Positions 25,157 to 34,227 of a stretch of 34,269 nucleotides of DNA are shown one piece after another (within the stretch, counting starts at the first letter, position 1; each line of letters begins with the position of its first letter). The DNA lies in contig CAILCI010000048.1 of the NCBI GenBank assembly GCA_903832625.1, positions 1-34,269 on the forward strand, given 5' to 3'. A program made the position numbers and the translations under genes. This DNA comes from an uncultured Burkholderiales bacterium. Its GTDB lineage: Bacteria; Pseudomonadota; Gammaproteobacteria; Burkholderiales; Burkholderiaceae_C. Under the pieces are notes generated by a model. The model did not search any database. It was given only the letters and a program-made list of their open reading frames with translations, and was not told the origin of the DNA.

Positions 25157-25912
25157 ATGGAAAGTATAAGACTCAACAAACGCATGGCCGAACTCGGCCT
25201 GTGCTCGCGCCGCGAAGCCGACGCTTGGATTGAGCAAGGTTGGGTGCTGGTCAACGGCCAGCCCGCGCTCATGGGCGTGAAGGTCACGGCGGCTGACAAA
25301 GTGGAGATCGACCCTCGCGCCAAAGGCCACCAAAGCACCCAAGTCACCATCTTGTTGCACAAACCCATGGGCTATGTGAGCGGCCAAGCCGAAGACGGCC
25401 ACGAGCCCGCCATCACCCTCATCCACGGACGCAACCACTGGCGCGAAGACCCGACCCACAACCGCATCCAACCCTCGCAACTGCGCGGTTTGGCTCCGGC
25501 GGGACGCCTAGACATCGATTCTGTGGGCTTGTTGGTGCTCACCCAAGACGGCCGCGTAGCACGTCAATTGATTGGCGAAGACAGCCACATGGAAAAGGAA
25601 TACTTGGTGCGTGTGACCTACCAAGGCGAGACACTCAATGTGCAGTCAGTGTTTCCCAAAGAATTACTGGCCAAGCTACGCCACGGCCTGAGCTTAGATG
25701 GCAAGCCCTTAAAACCCGCCCAAGTGGAATGGCAAAACCCAGAACAACTGCGCTTTGTGCTGACCGAAGGCAAGAAGCGCCAAATTCGGCGCATGTGCGA
25801 GCAAGTGGGCTTGTTGGTCGTGGGTTTGAAGCGCATACGCATGGGGCGCATTGTGCTGGGCAACTTGCCTGTGGGGCAGTGGCGGTATTTGGGGCCGCAT
25901 GAGCGGTTTTGA
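25157..25912 (+). CDS. rluF: RluF-like 23S rRNA pseudouridine synthase
   Basis: This 251-residue enzyme of the RsuA/RluB/E/F group isomerises uridine in 23S rRNA. An N-terminal S4 RNA-binding domain (about residues 5-50) has [17 protein letters not shown]. The catalytic motif [17 protein letters not shown] holds the nucleophilic Asp, and [14 protein letters not shown] plus the C-terminal GQWRYL complete the family pattern. The assignment to RluF rather than RluB or RluE rests on the length and the S4 domain. The gene is divergent from Sel1 paralogue 3 and is followed by htpG. Confidence 0.85.
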   Translation: MESIRLNKRMAELGLCSRREADAWIEQGWVLVNGQPALMGVKVTAADKVEIDPRAKGHQSTQVTILLHKPMGYVSGQAEDGHEPAITLIHGRNHWREDPTHNRIQPSQLRGLAPAGRLDIDSVGLLVLTQDGRVARQLIGEDSHMEKEYLVRVTYQGETLNVQSVFPKELLAKLRHGLSLDGKPLKPAQVEWQNPEQLRFVLTEGKKRQIRRMCEQVGLLVVGLKRIRMGRIVLGNLPVGQWRYLGPHERF

Positions 25913-25918
25913 TTGGCT

Positions 25919-25945
25919 CTTGAAATCCTTGACCGCGCCCCACAT
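25919..25945 (+). promoter_or_regulatory. sigma-32 (RpoH) heat-shock promoter of htpG
   Basis: CTTGAAA (25919-25925), 12 bases, and CCCCACAT (25938-25945) match the RpoH consensus CTTGAA(A)-N-CCCCATNT almost completely. They lie 40 bases before the htpG ATG and seven bases after the stop of the pseudouridine synthase gene. The position and the gene function support it. Confidence 0.8.
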
Positions 25946-25984
25946 CTTGTGGCGTTGTTTTTTGACTTTCTACCCTTTCAAACC

Positions 25985-27916
25985 ATGAGCAAACATACCC
26001 ATTCCTTCCAAGCCGAAGTGTCGCAACTGCTGCACTTGGTCACGCATTCGCTGTACTCCAACAAAGAAATCTTTTTACGCGAACTGGTCTCCAATGCCTC
26101 AGACGCTTGCGACAAGCTGCGCTATGAAGCGCTCAACAACGCTGCCTTGTTTGAAAACACGCCCGAGTTAGAAGTGCGCGTGAGTTTTGACAAAGCAGCC
26201 AAAACACTCACCATTTCTGACAACGGCATTGGCATGAGCCAGCAAGAGGCGATTGACCACTTGGGCACCATCGCCAAAAGCGGCACGCGCGAGTTCATGG
26301 GCAAATTGAGCGGCGACCAAAAAACCGACGCCAAGGACCAAGGCGCCTTGATCGGCCAATTCGGCGTGGGCTTTTATTCGGGCTACATCGTGGCCGACCG
26401 CATCACCGTGGAATCGCGCCGCGCTGGCCTCCAAGCCGAAGAAGGTGTTCGCTGGAGCAGCACGGGTACGGGCGAGTTCGAGGTTGAAACCATCACCCAA
26501 GCGGATCGCGGCACGCACATCATCTTGCATTTGCGCGATGACGCCGAGGAATACCTCAGCAACTGGAAGCTCAAATCCGTCATCAACAAATACTCTGACC
26601 ACATCTCGCTGCCCATTCGTATGCGCAAAGAAGAGTGGAAAGAAGGCGAAAACGACCAACCCGGCGAGATGGTCATCACCGACGAATGGGAAACCGTCAA
26701 CCAAGCCAATGCGCTGTGGGCGCGTCCCAAGAAAGACGTCACGCCTGAGCAACACGCCGAGTTCTACAAACACATCAGCCACGACTTTGAAGCGCCACTG
26801 GCTTGGAGCCACAACCGCGTCGAAGGCAGCACCGAGTACACCCAACTGCTGTACATCCCCGCCAAGGCACCGATGGACTTGTTCAACCGCGACAAAAAAG
26901 CAGGCTTGAAACTCTATGTCAAACGCGTCTTCATCATGGACGACGCCGAGGCCTTGATGCCCATGTATTTGCGCTTCATCAAAGGCGTGGTGGATTCTGC
27001 CGACCTGCCCTTGAACGTCAGCCGCGAACTGCTGCAAGAAAGCCGCGATGTCAAAGCCATCCGCGAAGGCAACACCCGCCGCGTGCTCTCGCTCTTAGAA
27101 GATTTGGCCAAACGCGACACGCCCGTTGCCGACGCCAGCGAAGAAGACCAAGCCGACGCGGGCAAGTTCACCCAGTTTTATGCCGAATTTGGCGCTGTGC
27201 TCAAAGAAGGTTTGGGTGAAGACTTTGCCAACAAAGACAAGATCGCAAAACTGCTGCGCTTTGCCAGCACCACCAGCGACACCACCAGCGTGTCCTTTGC
27301 CGACTACAAAGCCCGCATGAAGGAAGGCCAAGAGGCCATCTACTACATCACCGCCGACACCTTGGCTGCAGCCAAAAACAGCCCCCAGCTCGAAGTCTTC
27401 CGCAAAAAAGGCATCGAGGTGCTGCTGATGACCGACCGTGTGGACGAATGGGCGCTCAACTTCTTGAACGAGTTTGACGGCACGCCCTTGCAGTCAGTCG
27501 CCAAAGGCGCCGTCGATTTGGGCAAACTGCAAGATGAGGCCGAGAAAAAAGCCGCTGAAGATGCGGCTGAAGCCTTCAAACCCGTCTTGGCCAAGCTCAA
27601 AGAAGCCCTCAAAGACAAAGCCGAAGACGTGCGCGTGACCAGCCGCTTGGTCGATTCACCCGCCTGCTTGGTGGTGCAAGACCACGGCATGTCCACCCAA
27701 TTGGCACGCATGCTCAAACAAGCAGGTCAAGCCGCGCCCGAAGTCAAGCCGATTTTGGAAGTCAATGCCGAACACGCGTTGGTCAAAAAGCTCGATGGCT
27801 CGGTGCATTTCCATGACTTGGCGCACATTTTGTTTGACCAAGCCCTGCTGGCCGAAGGCGGTTTGCCCGAAGACCCTGCCGCCTATGTGAAACGCATCAA
27901 CGCGCTTTTGGTGTAA
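25985..27916 (+). CDS. htpG: HtpG, Hsp90-family chaperone
   Basis: This 643-residue ATP-dependent cytoplasmic chaperone has the GHKL ATPase domain: [18 protein letters not shown] near residue 35 with the catalytic Glu and Mg-binding Asn, DNGIGM, the lid start [11 protein letters not shown], and QFGVGFYS. The middle domain and the C-terminal dimerisation domain follow, and length is normal for HtpG. The ORF is open 72 bases further upstream, but the ATG at 25985 begins with the family start [16 protein letters not shown] and lies downstream of the sigma-32 promoter. It refolds or stabilises client proteins under heat stress. Confidence 0.97.
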   Translation: MSKHTHSFQAEVSQLLHLVTHSLYSNKEIFLRELVSNASDACDKLRYEALNNAALFENTPELEVRVSFDKAAKTLTISDNGIGMSQQEAIDHLGTIAKSGTREFMGKLSGDQKTDAKDQGALIGQFGVGFYSGYIVADRITVESRRAGLQAEEGVRWSSTGTGEFEVETITQADRGTHIILHLRDDAEEYLSNWKLKSVINKYSDHISLPIRMRKEEWKEGENDQPGEMVITDEWETVNQANALWARPKKDVTPEQHAEFYKHISHDFEAPLAWSHNRVEGSTEYTQLLYIPAKAPMDLFNRDKKAGLKLYVKRVFIMDDAEALMPMYLRFIKGVVDSADLPLNVSRELLQESRDVKAIREGNTRRVLSLLEDLAKRDTPVADASEEDQADAGKFTQFYAEFGAVLKEGLGEDFANKDKIAKLLRFASTTSDTTSVSFADYKARMKEGQEAIYYITADTLAAAKNSPQLEVFRKKGIEVLLMTDRVDEWALNFLNEFDGTPLQSVAKGAVDLGKLQDEAEKKAAEDAAEAFKPVLAKLKEALKDKAEDVRVTSRLVDSPACLVVQDHGMSTQLARMLKQAGQAAPEVKPILEVNAEHALVKKLDGSVHFHDLAHILFDQALLAEGGLPEDPAAYVKRINALLV

Positions 27917-27926
27917 AAACCTGTCC

Positions 27927-28655
27927 ATGCAACACATGGACTCACCCCTCTCGTCGATCAAGGCCAACACCGGCGTGTTGGCCTTTGATATTTTTGGCAC
28001 CGTCGTGGACTGGCACGGCAGCATCCTGCGCGAGGTGCAATCGCTCTACCCTCATGTTGATGGCAATGCCTTTGCGCTGGCTTGGCGCGCCGGCTACCAA
28101 CCCGCGATGGCGCGTGTGCGTTCAGGCGAGTTGGGCTGGACGCGCATTGACGAGCTGCACCGCATGATTTTGGAGACGCTGCTGCCTCAGTTTGGTTTGA
28201 GTCATCTCACTGAATCTGAGCGCGTGCACCTCAACCACGTATGGCACCGCTTAGACGCTTGGGCTGACAGTGTGGAAGGCCTCACTCGCCTCAAACAACG
28301 CTTCACCATCTGCAGCCTCTCCAACGGCAACATAGGCTTGCTCACGAACATGGCCAAGCGCGCTGGTTTGCCTTGGGACTGTGTGCTGTCGGCCGAGGTG
28401 TTTCGTGCCTACAAGCCCGATCCGGCCACATATTTGGGCGTGGCGAAGGTGTTTGATCTGGAGCCCAGCCAAGTGATGCTGTGCGCCGCCCATCACGACG
28501 ACTTAGCCGCCGCCCGCGCCTGCGGCCTGCGCACCGCCTACATTGAGCGGCCCTTGGAGTTTGGTGCTGCCCAGCCGAAAGATGTGTCGCCTCAATTGGG
28601 CAACGATTTGCATGCAAGCAGCATCCTTGATTTGGCTGCTCTTTTGGGCTGCTGA
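27927..28655 (+). CDS. haloacid dehalogenase, type II
   Basis: This 242-residue HAD-superfamily hydrolase resembles L-2-haloacid dehalogenases. The nucleophile Asp21 lies in FDIFGTVVDW, followed by the cap-domain helices, SLSNGN (motif II), YKPDP with the catalytic Lys (motif III), and AAHHDDLAAAR (motif IV). It may release halide from 2-halo acids such as 2-chloropropionate, giving D-hydroxy acids. Related HAD enzymes act on other substrates, so the activity is inferred. It starts 10 bases after htpG and may be co-transcribed. A second ATG at 27936 is an alternative start. It converges on the srkA-like gene. Confidence 0.88.
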   Translation: MQHMDSPLSSIKANTGVLAFDIFGTVVDWHGSILREVQSLYPHVDGNAFALAWRAGYQPAMARVRSGELGWTRIDELHRMILETLLPQFGLSHLTESERVHLNHVWHRLDAWADSVEGLTRLKQRFTICSLSNGNIGLLTNMAKRAGLPWDCVLSAEVFRAYKPDPATYLGVAKVFDLEPSQVMLCAAHHDDLAAARACGLRTAYIERPLEFGAAQPKDVSPQLGNDLHASSILDLAALLGC

Positions 28656-28669
28656 TCTGCGCTGCGGCG

Positions 28670-29674
28670 TCAGACAATGAGCGCCGGCTCTTGCATGGCC
28701 TCGCATTGTTCGACCAACATGTGAACCTGCCCCGCCCAATAATCGCTGGTGCCAAACCACGGAAAATTTTGTTGGAACGATGGATCGTCTTGACGCCGCG
28801 CCAACCAAGCGCTGTAGTGAATCAAGCGCAGTGTGCGCAAAGGCTCGATCAAAGCCATTTCACGCCGATCAAATTCGCGCATCTCTTCGTAACCGTCTAT
28901 CAATAGGCCCAACTGCCTGCTGCGCTGCGCACGGTCGCCGCTGGCGAGCATCCACAAGTCTTGAATCGCTGGGCCCGTGCGTGCGTCGTCCAAATCCACA
29001 AAATGCGGACCGCCTTCGGGTCGGTCGGTGGGTGTCCACAAAATATTGCCAGGATGACAATCGCCATGAAGCCGCAGTTGCAGGGCGGGCGTGCTGTCAA
29101 AGCCACGTTGGACTAGCTCCAAGGCTTGGTTGCACACTTCTAGCCACGCTGCTTCTTGGTCGAGTGGGATTTGTTTGTGTTGCAGCAACCAGTCGCGTGA
29201 ATCCATGCCAAAGGTTTGTGTGTTCAACGCGGGTCTGGCTTGAAATGCCTGTTTTGCGCCCACGTTATGAATCCGCGCAATGAAGCGACCAATCCACGCC
29301 AACACTTCGGCATCGTCCAACTCTGGCGAACGCCCACCACGACGTGGGCTGACGCTGAATGCAAAGCCCAGCGCGTGATGCAAGCTTTGACTGTTCAAAA
29401 GCAAGGGCCCCACCACGGGAATTTCTTCGCCCATCAGTTCAGCCGCAAAACTGTGCTCTTCTTGAATTTGCGCGTCGGTCCAACGGTGCGGCCGATAGAA
29501 CTTGGCCACCAAGGCGGTGTCGTCATCGAGCATGACTTGGTAGACGCGGTTTTCATAAGAACTCAGCGCCGTCAAACGACCATCGACCGCCAAGCCCACC
29601 GATTCCAACGCATCCAACACCACCAAAGGCGTGAGCGCATCAAAGTCATGCTCCGCATGCGCTTGGTCGCTCAT
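28670..29674 (-). CDS. srkA: SrkA-like stress response serine/threonine kinase (YihE)
   Basis: This 334-residue protein of the SrkA/YihE (RdoA) family in the aminoglycoside phosphotransferase-like kinase fold has the ATP-binding Lys58 in VAKFYRP. Catalytic Asp205 is in HGDCHPGNILW and Mg-binding Asp227 in VDLDDARTGPAIQDL. In E. coli the protein phosphorylates Ser/Thr residues and counteracts MazF-type stress death. A GTG at 29683 is possible, but the ATG at 29674 overlaps the stop of the DUF1840 gene (ATGA), a standard coupled arrangement. It is the last of three minus-strand genes. Confidence 0.92.
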   Translation of the reverse strand: MSDQAHAEHDFDALTPLVVLDALESVGLAVDGRLTALSSYENRVYQVMLDDDTALVAKFYRPHRWTDAQIQEEHSFAAELMGEEIPVVGPLLLNSQSLHHALGFAFSVSPRRGGRSPELDDAEVLAWIGRFIARIHNVGAKQAFQARPALNTQTFGMDSRDWLLQHKQIPLDQEAAWLEVCNQALELVQRGFDSTPALQLRLHGDCHPGNILWTPTDRPEGGPHFVDLDDARTGPAIQDLWMLASGDRAQRSRQLGLLIDGYEEMREFDRREMALIEPLRTLRLIHYSAWLARRQDDPSFQQNFPWFGTSDYWAGQVHMLVEQCEAMQEPALIV

Positions 29675-30027
29675 ACGCCCCACACGATGTCTTTGCCAGC
29701 CGCATGGGCGCGTTGCAGCATGTCGATGAAGGGCAAGGCGCGTTGTTTAAGACCTACTCTGTCGTGCAATGAATCCTCTTGATCTTGCGTTGGCTGGTCT
29801 TGTTGCTTGGTGTGTTTCACTGGGTTCGTTGCATGGTTTTGACCGTGATGCTGCGCGGCCTCAGTCTCAATTGCTTGCTGCAAAGCCTGGATGGCGCTTG
29901 GCATGTCGTGTACTTCGATAATGCCTTGCGCTGTGGGCTCTTTGCCAATCAAGCGCAGCACTTGTCGGCCATTGGGCTCCAACATGATGAGGTCGCCCGT
30001 GGCTTTTGATTTGAATTTGTACAACAT
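29671..30027 (-). CDS. DUF1840 family protein
   Basis: This 118-residue protein has the DUF1840 pattern: MLYKFKSKATGDLIMLEPNG at the start and IVEV-like IIEVHDMPSAIQALQQAIE after it, then a long low-complexity Gln/His-rich linker (roughly residues 60-90). It ends in the conserved helix RALPFIDMLQRAHAAGKDIVWG. The family is almost limited to Betaproteobacteria and has no known function. An upstream GTG or other start at 30093 is less likely, because the ATG at 30027 has AAAGGGAT. The stop overlaps the srkA-like ATG by four bases, and the hydrolase gene ends 10 bases upstream. Confidence 0.85.
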   Translation of the reverse strand: MLYKFKSKATGDLIMLEPNGRQVLRLIGKEPTAQGIIEVHDMPSAIQALQQAIETEAAQHHGQNHATNPVKHTKQQDQPTQDQEDSLHDRVGLKQRALPFIDMLQRAHAAGKDIVWGV

Positions 30028-30037
30028 GGCAATCCCT

Positions 30038-30859
30038 TTAGTTTTGACGCAGCAACGCGTTGACGATGGTGTGAAACGCCTCAGGCTTCTCATACATCAC
30101 CCAATGTCCCGCTTCTGGCACTAGCGTGAACGAGCGTAACACCTTTAGCACTTGAGGTATGTGGTGCAACCGGTCTTTGTACAACGCGTCTTGTTCGCCC
30201 CAAATCCCGTACACAGGGCAAGTCCATGCGTGCTGAATTTGCGCCAAGATGTCTGTGCGTGCAATGCGGCGTCTGCGCAAACGGTCACGCGCCACATTGG
30301 CTTGTTGCAAGTCGATCAACGCGTCAGTAATGAGCGTCTCGTCGCGCAGCATGATGGTTTTTAAGTTGTGCCTATGAACGTCTCTTTGCTGTGCTTCACT
30401 CATGCCAGCCATCATGCCGCGCATGGGCAACTCTTCACCAAACAAGCCCAAACCCGGCACACCGATGAGCACCATACAACTGAATAGGTGTGGATGCTGT
30501 GCCGCCACCAATCCAGCCAACATCCCTCCAAAAGAAAAGCCCAAGACTGCAACGGGCTCGTTCTCGAAAGTCTTTTGCAAAACTTCAGCAACGAAAGGCA
30601 CCAAATCATCTGCATCGCGCGTTTGGGGTGGTAATTCTGAGTCACCAAATCCTGGAGTGTCGAGCACCCAGACTTCGTGTGTCTGCGCCAAGGTATTCAC
30701 ATTGCGCACCCAGTGTGTCCAACTGCCTGAGCCGCCATGAAACAACACCAAGGGTTTGAGGTTTTTCCCATGGCTCCACACATGCCAAACCACCTGCCCC
30801 CAAGGGTAAGACTGCTCCACACGGCGTGCTTGATTGAGTGCAAGTTGAATGGCGTTCAT
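30038..30859 (-). CDS. alpha/beta hydrolase
   Basis: This 273-residue protein has the alpha/beta hydrolase fold: oxyanion HGG near residue 41, nucleophile Ser109 in GFSFGG, an acid residue in GIWGEQD and His252 in PEAGHW. It resembles carboxylesterases and the C-C bond hydrolases, but the substrate cannot be named. A TTG at 30877 could extend it by six residues, though the ATG at 30859 is normal. It is the first of three same-strand genes with 10 bases to the DUF1840 gene. It lies only 21 bases after a strong terminator. Confidence 0.85.
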   Translation of the reverse strand: MNAIQLALNQARRVEQSYPWGQVVWHVWSHGKNLKPLVLFHGGSGSWTHWVRNVNTLAQTHEVWVLDTPGFGDSELPPQTRDADDLVPFVAEVLQKTFENEPVAVLGFSFGGMLAGLVAAQHPHLFSCMVLIGVPGLGLFGEELPMRGMMAGMSEAQQRDVHRHNLKTIMLRDETLITDALIDLQQANVARDRLRRRRIARTDILAQIQHAWTCPVYGIWGEQDALYKDRLHHIPQVLKVLRSFTLVPEAGHWVMYEKPEAFHTIVNALLRQN

Positions 30860-30880
30860 GGCAATATTTTTATCCAAGAA

Positions 30881-30912
30881 AAAAGCCCTCTGACTGATGT
30901 CAGAGGGCTTTT
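30881..30912 (-). terminator. strong rho-independent terminator after the initiator tRNA
   Basis: AAAAGCCCTCTGAC (30881-30894) and GTCAGAGGGCTTTT (30899-30912) form a perfect 14-base stem with a 4-base loop. Read on the minus strand the hairpin is followed by TTTTTTCTT, so it ends transcripts from the tRNA-fMet gene (and from rplQ). Confidence 0.92.
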
Positions 30913-30917
30913 GATTC

Positions 30918-30994
<77 letters not shown>

Positions 30995-31005
30995 GTAAGA
31001 GGGTT

Positions 31006-31035
31006 AGTATAACCGATTAAGCAGCGGTTTGTCCA
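31006..31035 (-). promoter_or_regulatory. candidate sigma-70 promoter of tRNA-fMet inside the end of rplQ
   Basis: On the minus strand TGGACA (31035-31030) and TATACT (31011-31006) are separated by 18 bases. Both differ from consensus at one position. The start point would be a few bases before the tRNA 5' end at 30994. The -35 box lies in the last codons of rplQ. Confidence 0.65.
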
Positions 31036-31412
31036 TCAGTTGCATCTTTAATTTCAGGACGATCCACCAATTCGACAAAAGCCATCGGTGCGTTGTCGCC
31101 CACGCGGTAACCCATTTTCAAGATGCGTGTGTAGCCACCTGGACGTGTTTTGAAACGTGGGCCCAAATCGTTGAACAATTTGACCACGCTGTCACGGTCA
31201 CGCAGACGGTTGAAAGCCAAGCGGCGGTTGGCCACGGTGGGTTCTTTGGCCAAGGTGATCATCGGTTCGATGACGCGACGCAGTTCTTTGGCTTTGGGCA
31301 ATGTGGTTTTGATGGCCTCGTGCTCGATGAGCGAGTTCATCATGTTGCGCAACATGGCGAGGCGGTGCTCGCTGGTGCGATTGAGTTTGCGAAGTCCGTG
31401 TCCGTGACGCAT
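31017..31412 (-). CDS. rplQ: 50S ribosomal protein L17
   Basis: This 131-residue ribosomal protein starts with the typical [17 protein letters not shown] and contains [13 protein letters not shown]. The length fits the bacterial L17 core of about 120-130 residues, with a short C-terminal extension. It is the last protein gene of the alpha operon; the upstream rpoA is separated by 75 bases that include a hairpin. The start is an ATG preceded by AAAGGAAA. Confidence 0.97.
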   Translation of the reverse strand: MRHGHGLRKLNRTSEHRLAMLRNMMNSLIEHEAIKTTLPKAKELRRVIEPMITLAKEPTVANRRLAFNRLRDRDSVVKLFNDLGPRFKTRPGGYTRILKMGYRVGDNAPMAFVELVDRPEIKDATDGQTAA

Positions 31413-31440
31413 TTTGATTTCCTTTGATGTTTTGCCGGCC

Positions 31441-31457
31441 GCCGTATCAGGTACGGC
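31441..31457 (-). other. hairpin in the rpoA-rplQ spacer
   Basis: GCCGTA (31441-31446) pairs with TACGGC (31452-31457) around a 5-base loop, with further GGCC/GGCC pairing possible outside. It could be an mRNA processing site, a translational control element or a weak terminator. No T-run follows closely. Confidence 0.45.
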
Positions 31458-31487
31458 CAGGGGACTTTAAAAGTCGGAGGTTTTGAA

Positions 31488-32483
31488 TTAACGACGCTCT
31501 AAACCGGCAGGTGGCCAGCTTTCGAGTTTCATTCCCAAAGTCAAGCCGCGTGAAGCGAGCACTTCTTTGATTTCGTTGAGTGACTTGCGACCCAAGTTCG
31601 GGGTCTTGAGCAACTCATTTTCGGTGCGTTGAATCAAGTCACCGATGTAGTAAATGTTTTCTGCTTTGAGGCAGTTGGCAGAACGAACGGTGAGTTCGAG
31701 TTCGTCCACAGGGCGCAGCAGCAAAGGATCGAATTGTTGTGTGTTGCCCACTGGTGCGTGACCCATGCCGACAGCACTGAACACATCGCCTTCGAGTTGA
31801 GCGAACACAGCCAATTGCTCCACCAAAATGCGTGAAGAAGCGCGCACGGCGTCTTCAGCACTCACGGCGCCGTTGGTTTCAATTTCCATGACCAAACGGT
31901 CGAGGTCTGTGCGTTGTTCAACGCGTGCATTTTCAACGCTGTAGCTCACTCGGTGAACGGGCGAGAAAGATGCATCCAACACAATACGACCAATGGCTTT
32001 GCTGGGCTCGTCCGCATGACGGCGCATAGAACCTGGCACATAGCCTCGACCTGTTTCAACTTTGAGTTGAATGTCAATCTTGCCGCCTTGCGACAAATTG
32101 CAAATCACATGGTCAGGGTTGATGATTTCTACATCGTGCGGCGTTTGAATGTCAGCAGCCGTCACAGGGCCGTCGCCATCTTTGCGCAAGCTCAGTGTCA
32201 CTTCTTCGCGGTTGTGCAGTTTGAACACAACGCCCTTGAGGTTCAACAAAATGTTGACCACATCTTCTTGCACGCCATCGATGGATGAGTACTCATGCAC
32301 CACGCCAGCAATGGTGACGTCGGTCACGGCATAGCCAACCATGGACGACAACAACACACGGCGCAAAGCATTGCCCAGTGTGTGGCCATAGCCGCGCTCG
32401 AAGGGTTCCAAAGTCACTTTGGCCTTGTTGTGGCCAATTTGCTCGACGATAATATTTTTTGGTTTCAGCAAATTTGTTTGCAT
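31488..32483 (-). CDS. rpoA: DNA-directed RNA polymerase subunit alpha
   Basis: This 331-residue subunit has the N-terminal assembly domain (about 1-235), with [21 protein letters not shown] early (the full run is conserved), and a C-terminal domain (about 245-320). The C-terminal domain holds [18 protein letters not shown], the region that contacts UP elements and activators, and [13 protein letters not shown]. Length is normal. It is in the standard operon between rpsD and rplQ. Confidence 0.98.
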   Translation of the reverse strand: MQTNLLKPKNIIVEQIGHNKAKVTLEPFERGYGHTLGNALRRVLLSSMVGYAVTDVTIAGVVHEYSSIDGVQEDVVNILLNLKGVVFKLHNREEVTLSLRKDGDGPVTAADIQTPHDVEIINPDHVICNLSQGGKIDIQLKVETGRGYVPGSMRRHADEPSKAIGRIVLDASFSPVHRVSYSVENARVEQRTDLDRLVMEIETNGAVSAEDAVRASSRILVEQLAVFAQLEGDVFSAVGMGHAPVGNTQQFDPLLLRPVDELELTVRSANCLKAENIYYIGDLIQRTENELLKTPNLGRKSLNEIKEVLASRGLTLGMKLESWPPAGLERR

Positions 32484-32540
32484 TCAGATTTCCTCTCAAT
32501 ACCCCCGGCTCGTTACACCGGTAAGGCTGGGTGTCTGGAA

Positions 32541-32564
32541 CACGCCGCACGAGCAGGCGGCGTG
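32541..32564 (-). other. hairpin in the rpsD-rpoA spacer
   Basis: CACGCCGC (32541-32548) and GCGGCGTG (32557-32564) form an 8-base GC-rich stem with an 8-base loop. A second stem, GCTGAG/CTCAGC (32574-32579 and 32583-32588) with loop AAA, lies next to it near the rpsD stop. They may adjust the ratio of rpsD to rpoA mRNA. Confidence 0.5.
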
Positions 32565-32592
32565 GGATACTGGGCTGAGAAACTCAGCTCAA

Positions 32593-33216
32593 TTAGCGTG
32601 AATACAATTCAACGATCAACGATTCGTTGATATCAGCAGCAAATTCGTCACGGTCAGGCGACTTCTTGAATGTGCCTTCGGCTTTTTCAATGTTGACTTC
32701 AACCCAAGCAGGCATGCCCACTTGTTTGGCCAATTCCATGGCTTCCAACACACGGCCTTGCTTTTTGGATTTTTCGCGCACAGCAACCACGTCGCCAGCT
32801 TTGACCAAATAAGAAGGGATGTTCACCGATTGACCGTTGACGGTAATCGCTTTGTGAGACACCAATTGACGCGCTTCAGCGCGTGTTGAGCCAAAACCCA
32901 TGCGGTAGACGACGTTGTCCAAACGCGATTCCAAGATGGACAACAGGTTTGCACCGGTGTTGCCACGTTGTTTGTCGGCTTGAGCAAAGTAACGGCGGAA
33001 CTGACGCTCCAACACGCCGTACATGCGTTTGACTTTTTGTTTTTCACGCAATTGCAGACCGAAGTCAGACGTGCGTTGACCCGATGTGCGGCCATGTTGG
33101 CCGGGCTTGGTGTCGAATTTAGACTTGTCTGCAATCGAGCGACGAGCGCTCTTTAAGAACAAGTCCGTGCCTTCACGGCGAGAGAGTTTGGCCTTGGGGC
33201 CTAGGTAACGTGCCAC
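32593..33216 (-). CDS. rpsD: 30S ribosomal protein S4
   Basis: This 207-residue primary 16S rRNA-binding protein starts [20 protein letters not shown] and has the S4 RNA-binding domain (about 97-160, with [25 protein letters not shown] in pieces). It lacks the N-terminal zinc cysteines, so it is the C-minus form usual in this order. In E. coli S4 represses the alpha operon by binding its leader; whether that holds here is not shown. Confidence 0.97.
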   Translation of the reverse strand: MARYLGPKAKLSRREGTDLFLKSARRSIADKSKFDTKPGQHGRTSGQRTSDFGLQLREKQKVKRMYGVLERQFRRYFAQADKQRGNTGANLLSILESRLDNVVYRMGFGSTRAEARQLVSHKAITVNGQSVNIPSYLVKAGDVVAVREKSKKQGRVLEAMELAKQVGMPAWVEVNIEKAEGTFKKSPDRDEFAADINESLIVELYSR

Positions 33217-33241
33217 TTGAATATCCTTCTTAGTTCATCTA

Positions 33242-33281
33242 CTCGTCTTACGACGAGGAGCCACTGTTCACAGACAGTGGC
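33242..33281 (-). other. two adjacent hairpins in the rpsK-rpsD spacer
   Basis: CTCGTC/GACGAG (33242-33247 and 33252-33257, loop TTAC) and GCCACTGT/ACAGTGGC (33260-33267 and 33274-33281, loop TCACAG) are perfect stems in the 83-base spacer. They are candidates for RNA processing or for control of rpsD translation. Confidence 0.55.
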
Positions 33282-33299
33282 GGTGGGCTTCATAAAAAA

Positions 33300-33704
33300 T
33301 CAGATACGACGACGTTTCTGAGGGCGGCAACCGTTGTGAGGAACGGGAGTCACATCAGAGATCGACGAGATACGGATGCCCAATGCGGCCAAAGCACGCA
33401 CTGAAGATTCGCGGCCTGGACCTGGGCCTTTGATTTCGACGTCCAAGTTTTTGATGCCTTGTTCAACAGCTGCACGGCCTGCCACTTCAGAAGCAACCTG
33501 CGCTGCAAATGGTGTGGATTTACGTGAGCCTTTGAAACCTTGACCACCTGACGAAGCCCAAGACAAAGCATTGCCTTGACGGTCCGTGATGGTGATGATG
33601 GTGTTGTTGAACGAAGCGTGAACGTGTGCAATGCCATCCGCAATGTTTTTACGGACTTTTTTGCGAACGCGCTGTGCTGCGCTATTGTTTGGTGCTTTTG
33701 CCAT
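33300..33704 (-). CDS. rpsK: 30S ribosomal protein S11
   Basis: This 134-residue protein has the S11 features: [21 protein letters not shown], then [29 protein letters not shown] (a conserved run, quoted only to indicate position near 45-75), and the C-terminal [18 protein letters not shown]. Length fits. It is located between rpsM (18 bases upstream) and rpsD. Confidence 0.97.
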   Translation of the reverse strand: MAKAPNNSAAQRVRKKVRKNIADGIAHVHASFNNTIITITDRQGNALSWASSGGQGFKGSRKSTPFAAQVASEVAGRAAVEQGIKNLDVEIKGPGPGRESSVRALAALGIRISSISDVTPVPHNGCRPQKRRRI

Positions 33705-33722
33705 TGTTATGCCTCAATGCAA

Positions 33723-34088
33723 TTATTTTTTCAATGCCTGTGCGCCTTTACGCGGACCCTTGCGAGTACGTGCATTGGTGCGTGTGCGTTGACCACGCAT
33801 AGGCAAACCACGGCGATGACGGAAACCGCGATAGCAACCAATGTCCATCAAACGTTTGATGTTCATGGTTGTCTCACGACGAAGGTCACCCTCAATCGTG
33901 ATAGTCGCGATTTGGTCGCGAATTTTTTCCAAATCAGAGTCCGTGAGGTCTTTGATTTTTTTGGAGTAATCGATTCCACATGCTTCGCAAATTTTGCGAG
34001 CGCGTGTACGGCCAATGCCAAAAATGGCAGTTAGACCGATCTCAGTATGTTTGTGTGGCGGAATGTTAATGCCAGCGATACGTGCCAT
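33723..34088 (-). CDS. rpsM: 30S ribosomal protein S13
   Basis: This 121-residue protein starts [14 protein letters not shown] and has the helix-two-turn-helix region [16 protein letters not shown]. The C-terminal [21 protein letters not shown] contacts 16S rRNA and tRNA at the head of the 30S subunit. Length is normal. It follows rpmJ by 25 bases and has the start ATG with AGAGGACGCAC upstream. Confidence 0.97.
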   Translation of the reverse strand: MARIAGINIPPHKHTEIGLTAIFGIGRTRARKICEACGIDYSKKIKDLTDSDLEKIRDQIATITIEGDLRRETTMNIKRLMDIGCYRGFRHRRGLPMRGQRTRTNARTRKGPRKGAQALKK

Positions 34089-34113
34089 GTGCGTCCTCTT
34101 TAAACCAGTTCAA

Positions 34114-34227
34114 TCAACCTTGGCGCTGTTTGTGGCGTGGATCTGTACAGATCACACGAACCACGCCCTTGCGGCGGATGATTTTGCAGTTGCGGCAAAT
34201 TTTTTTGACCGAAGCCGAAACTCTCAT
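34114..34227 (-). CDS. rpmJ: 50S ribosomal protein L36, zinc-binding form
   Basis: This 37-residue protein begins [15 protein letters not shown] and has Cys11, Cys14, Cys27 and His32, so it is the zinc-binding form. It is preceded by AGGAGAGTGAA, a strong ribosome binding site. The remaining 42 bases to the window edge (34228-34269) may hold the end of an upstream gene (one minus-strand frame closes with a TGA just before the ribosome binding site), but it cannot be identified. Confidence 0.96.
   Translation of the reverse strand: MRVSASVKKICRNCKIIRRKGVVRVICTDPRHKQRQG

Noticed and set aside
26168..27037. Minus-strand open frame of 289 codons inside htpG
   Set aside because: It lies wholly opposite htpG, which is certain, and shows no family signature; codon bias of the sense strand explains the open frame.
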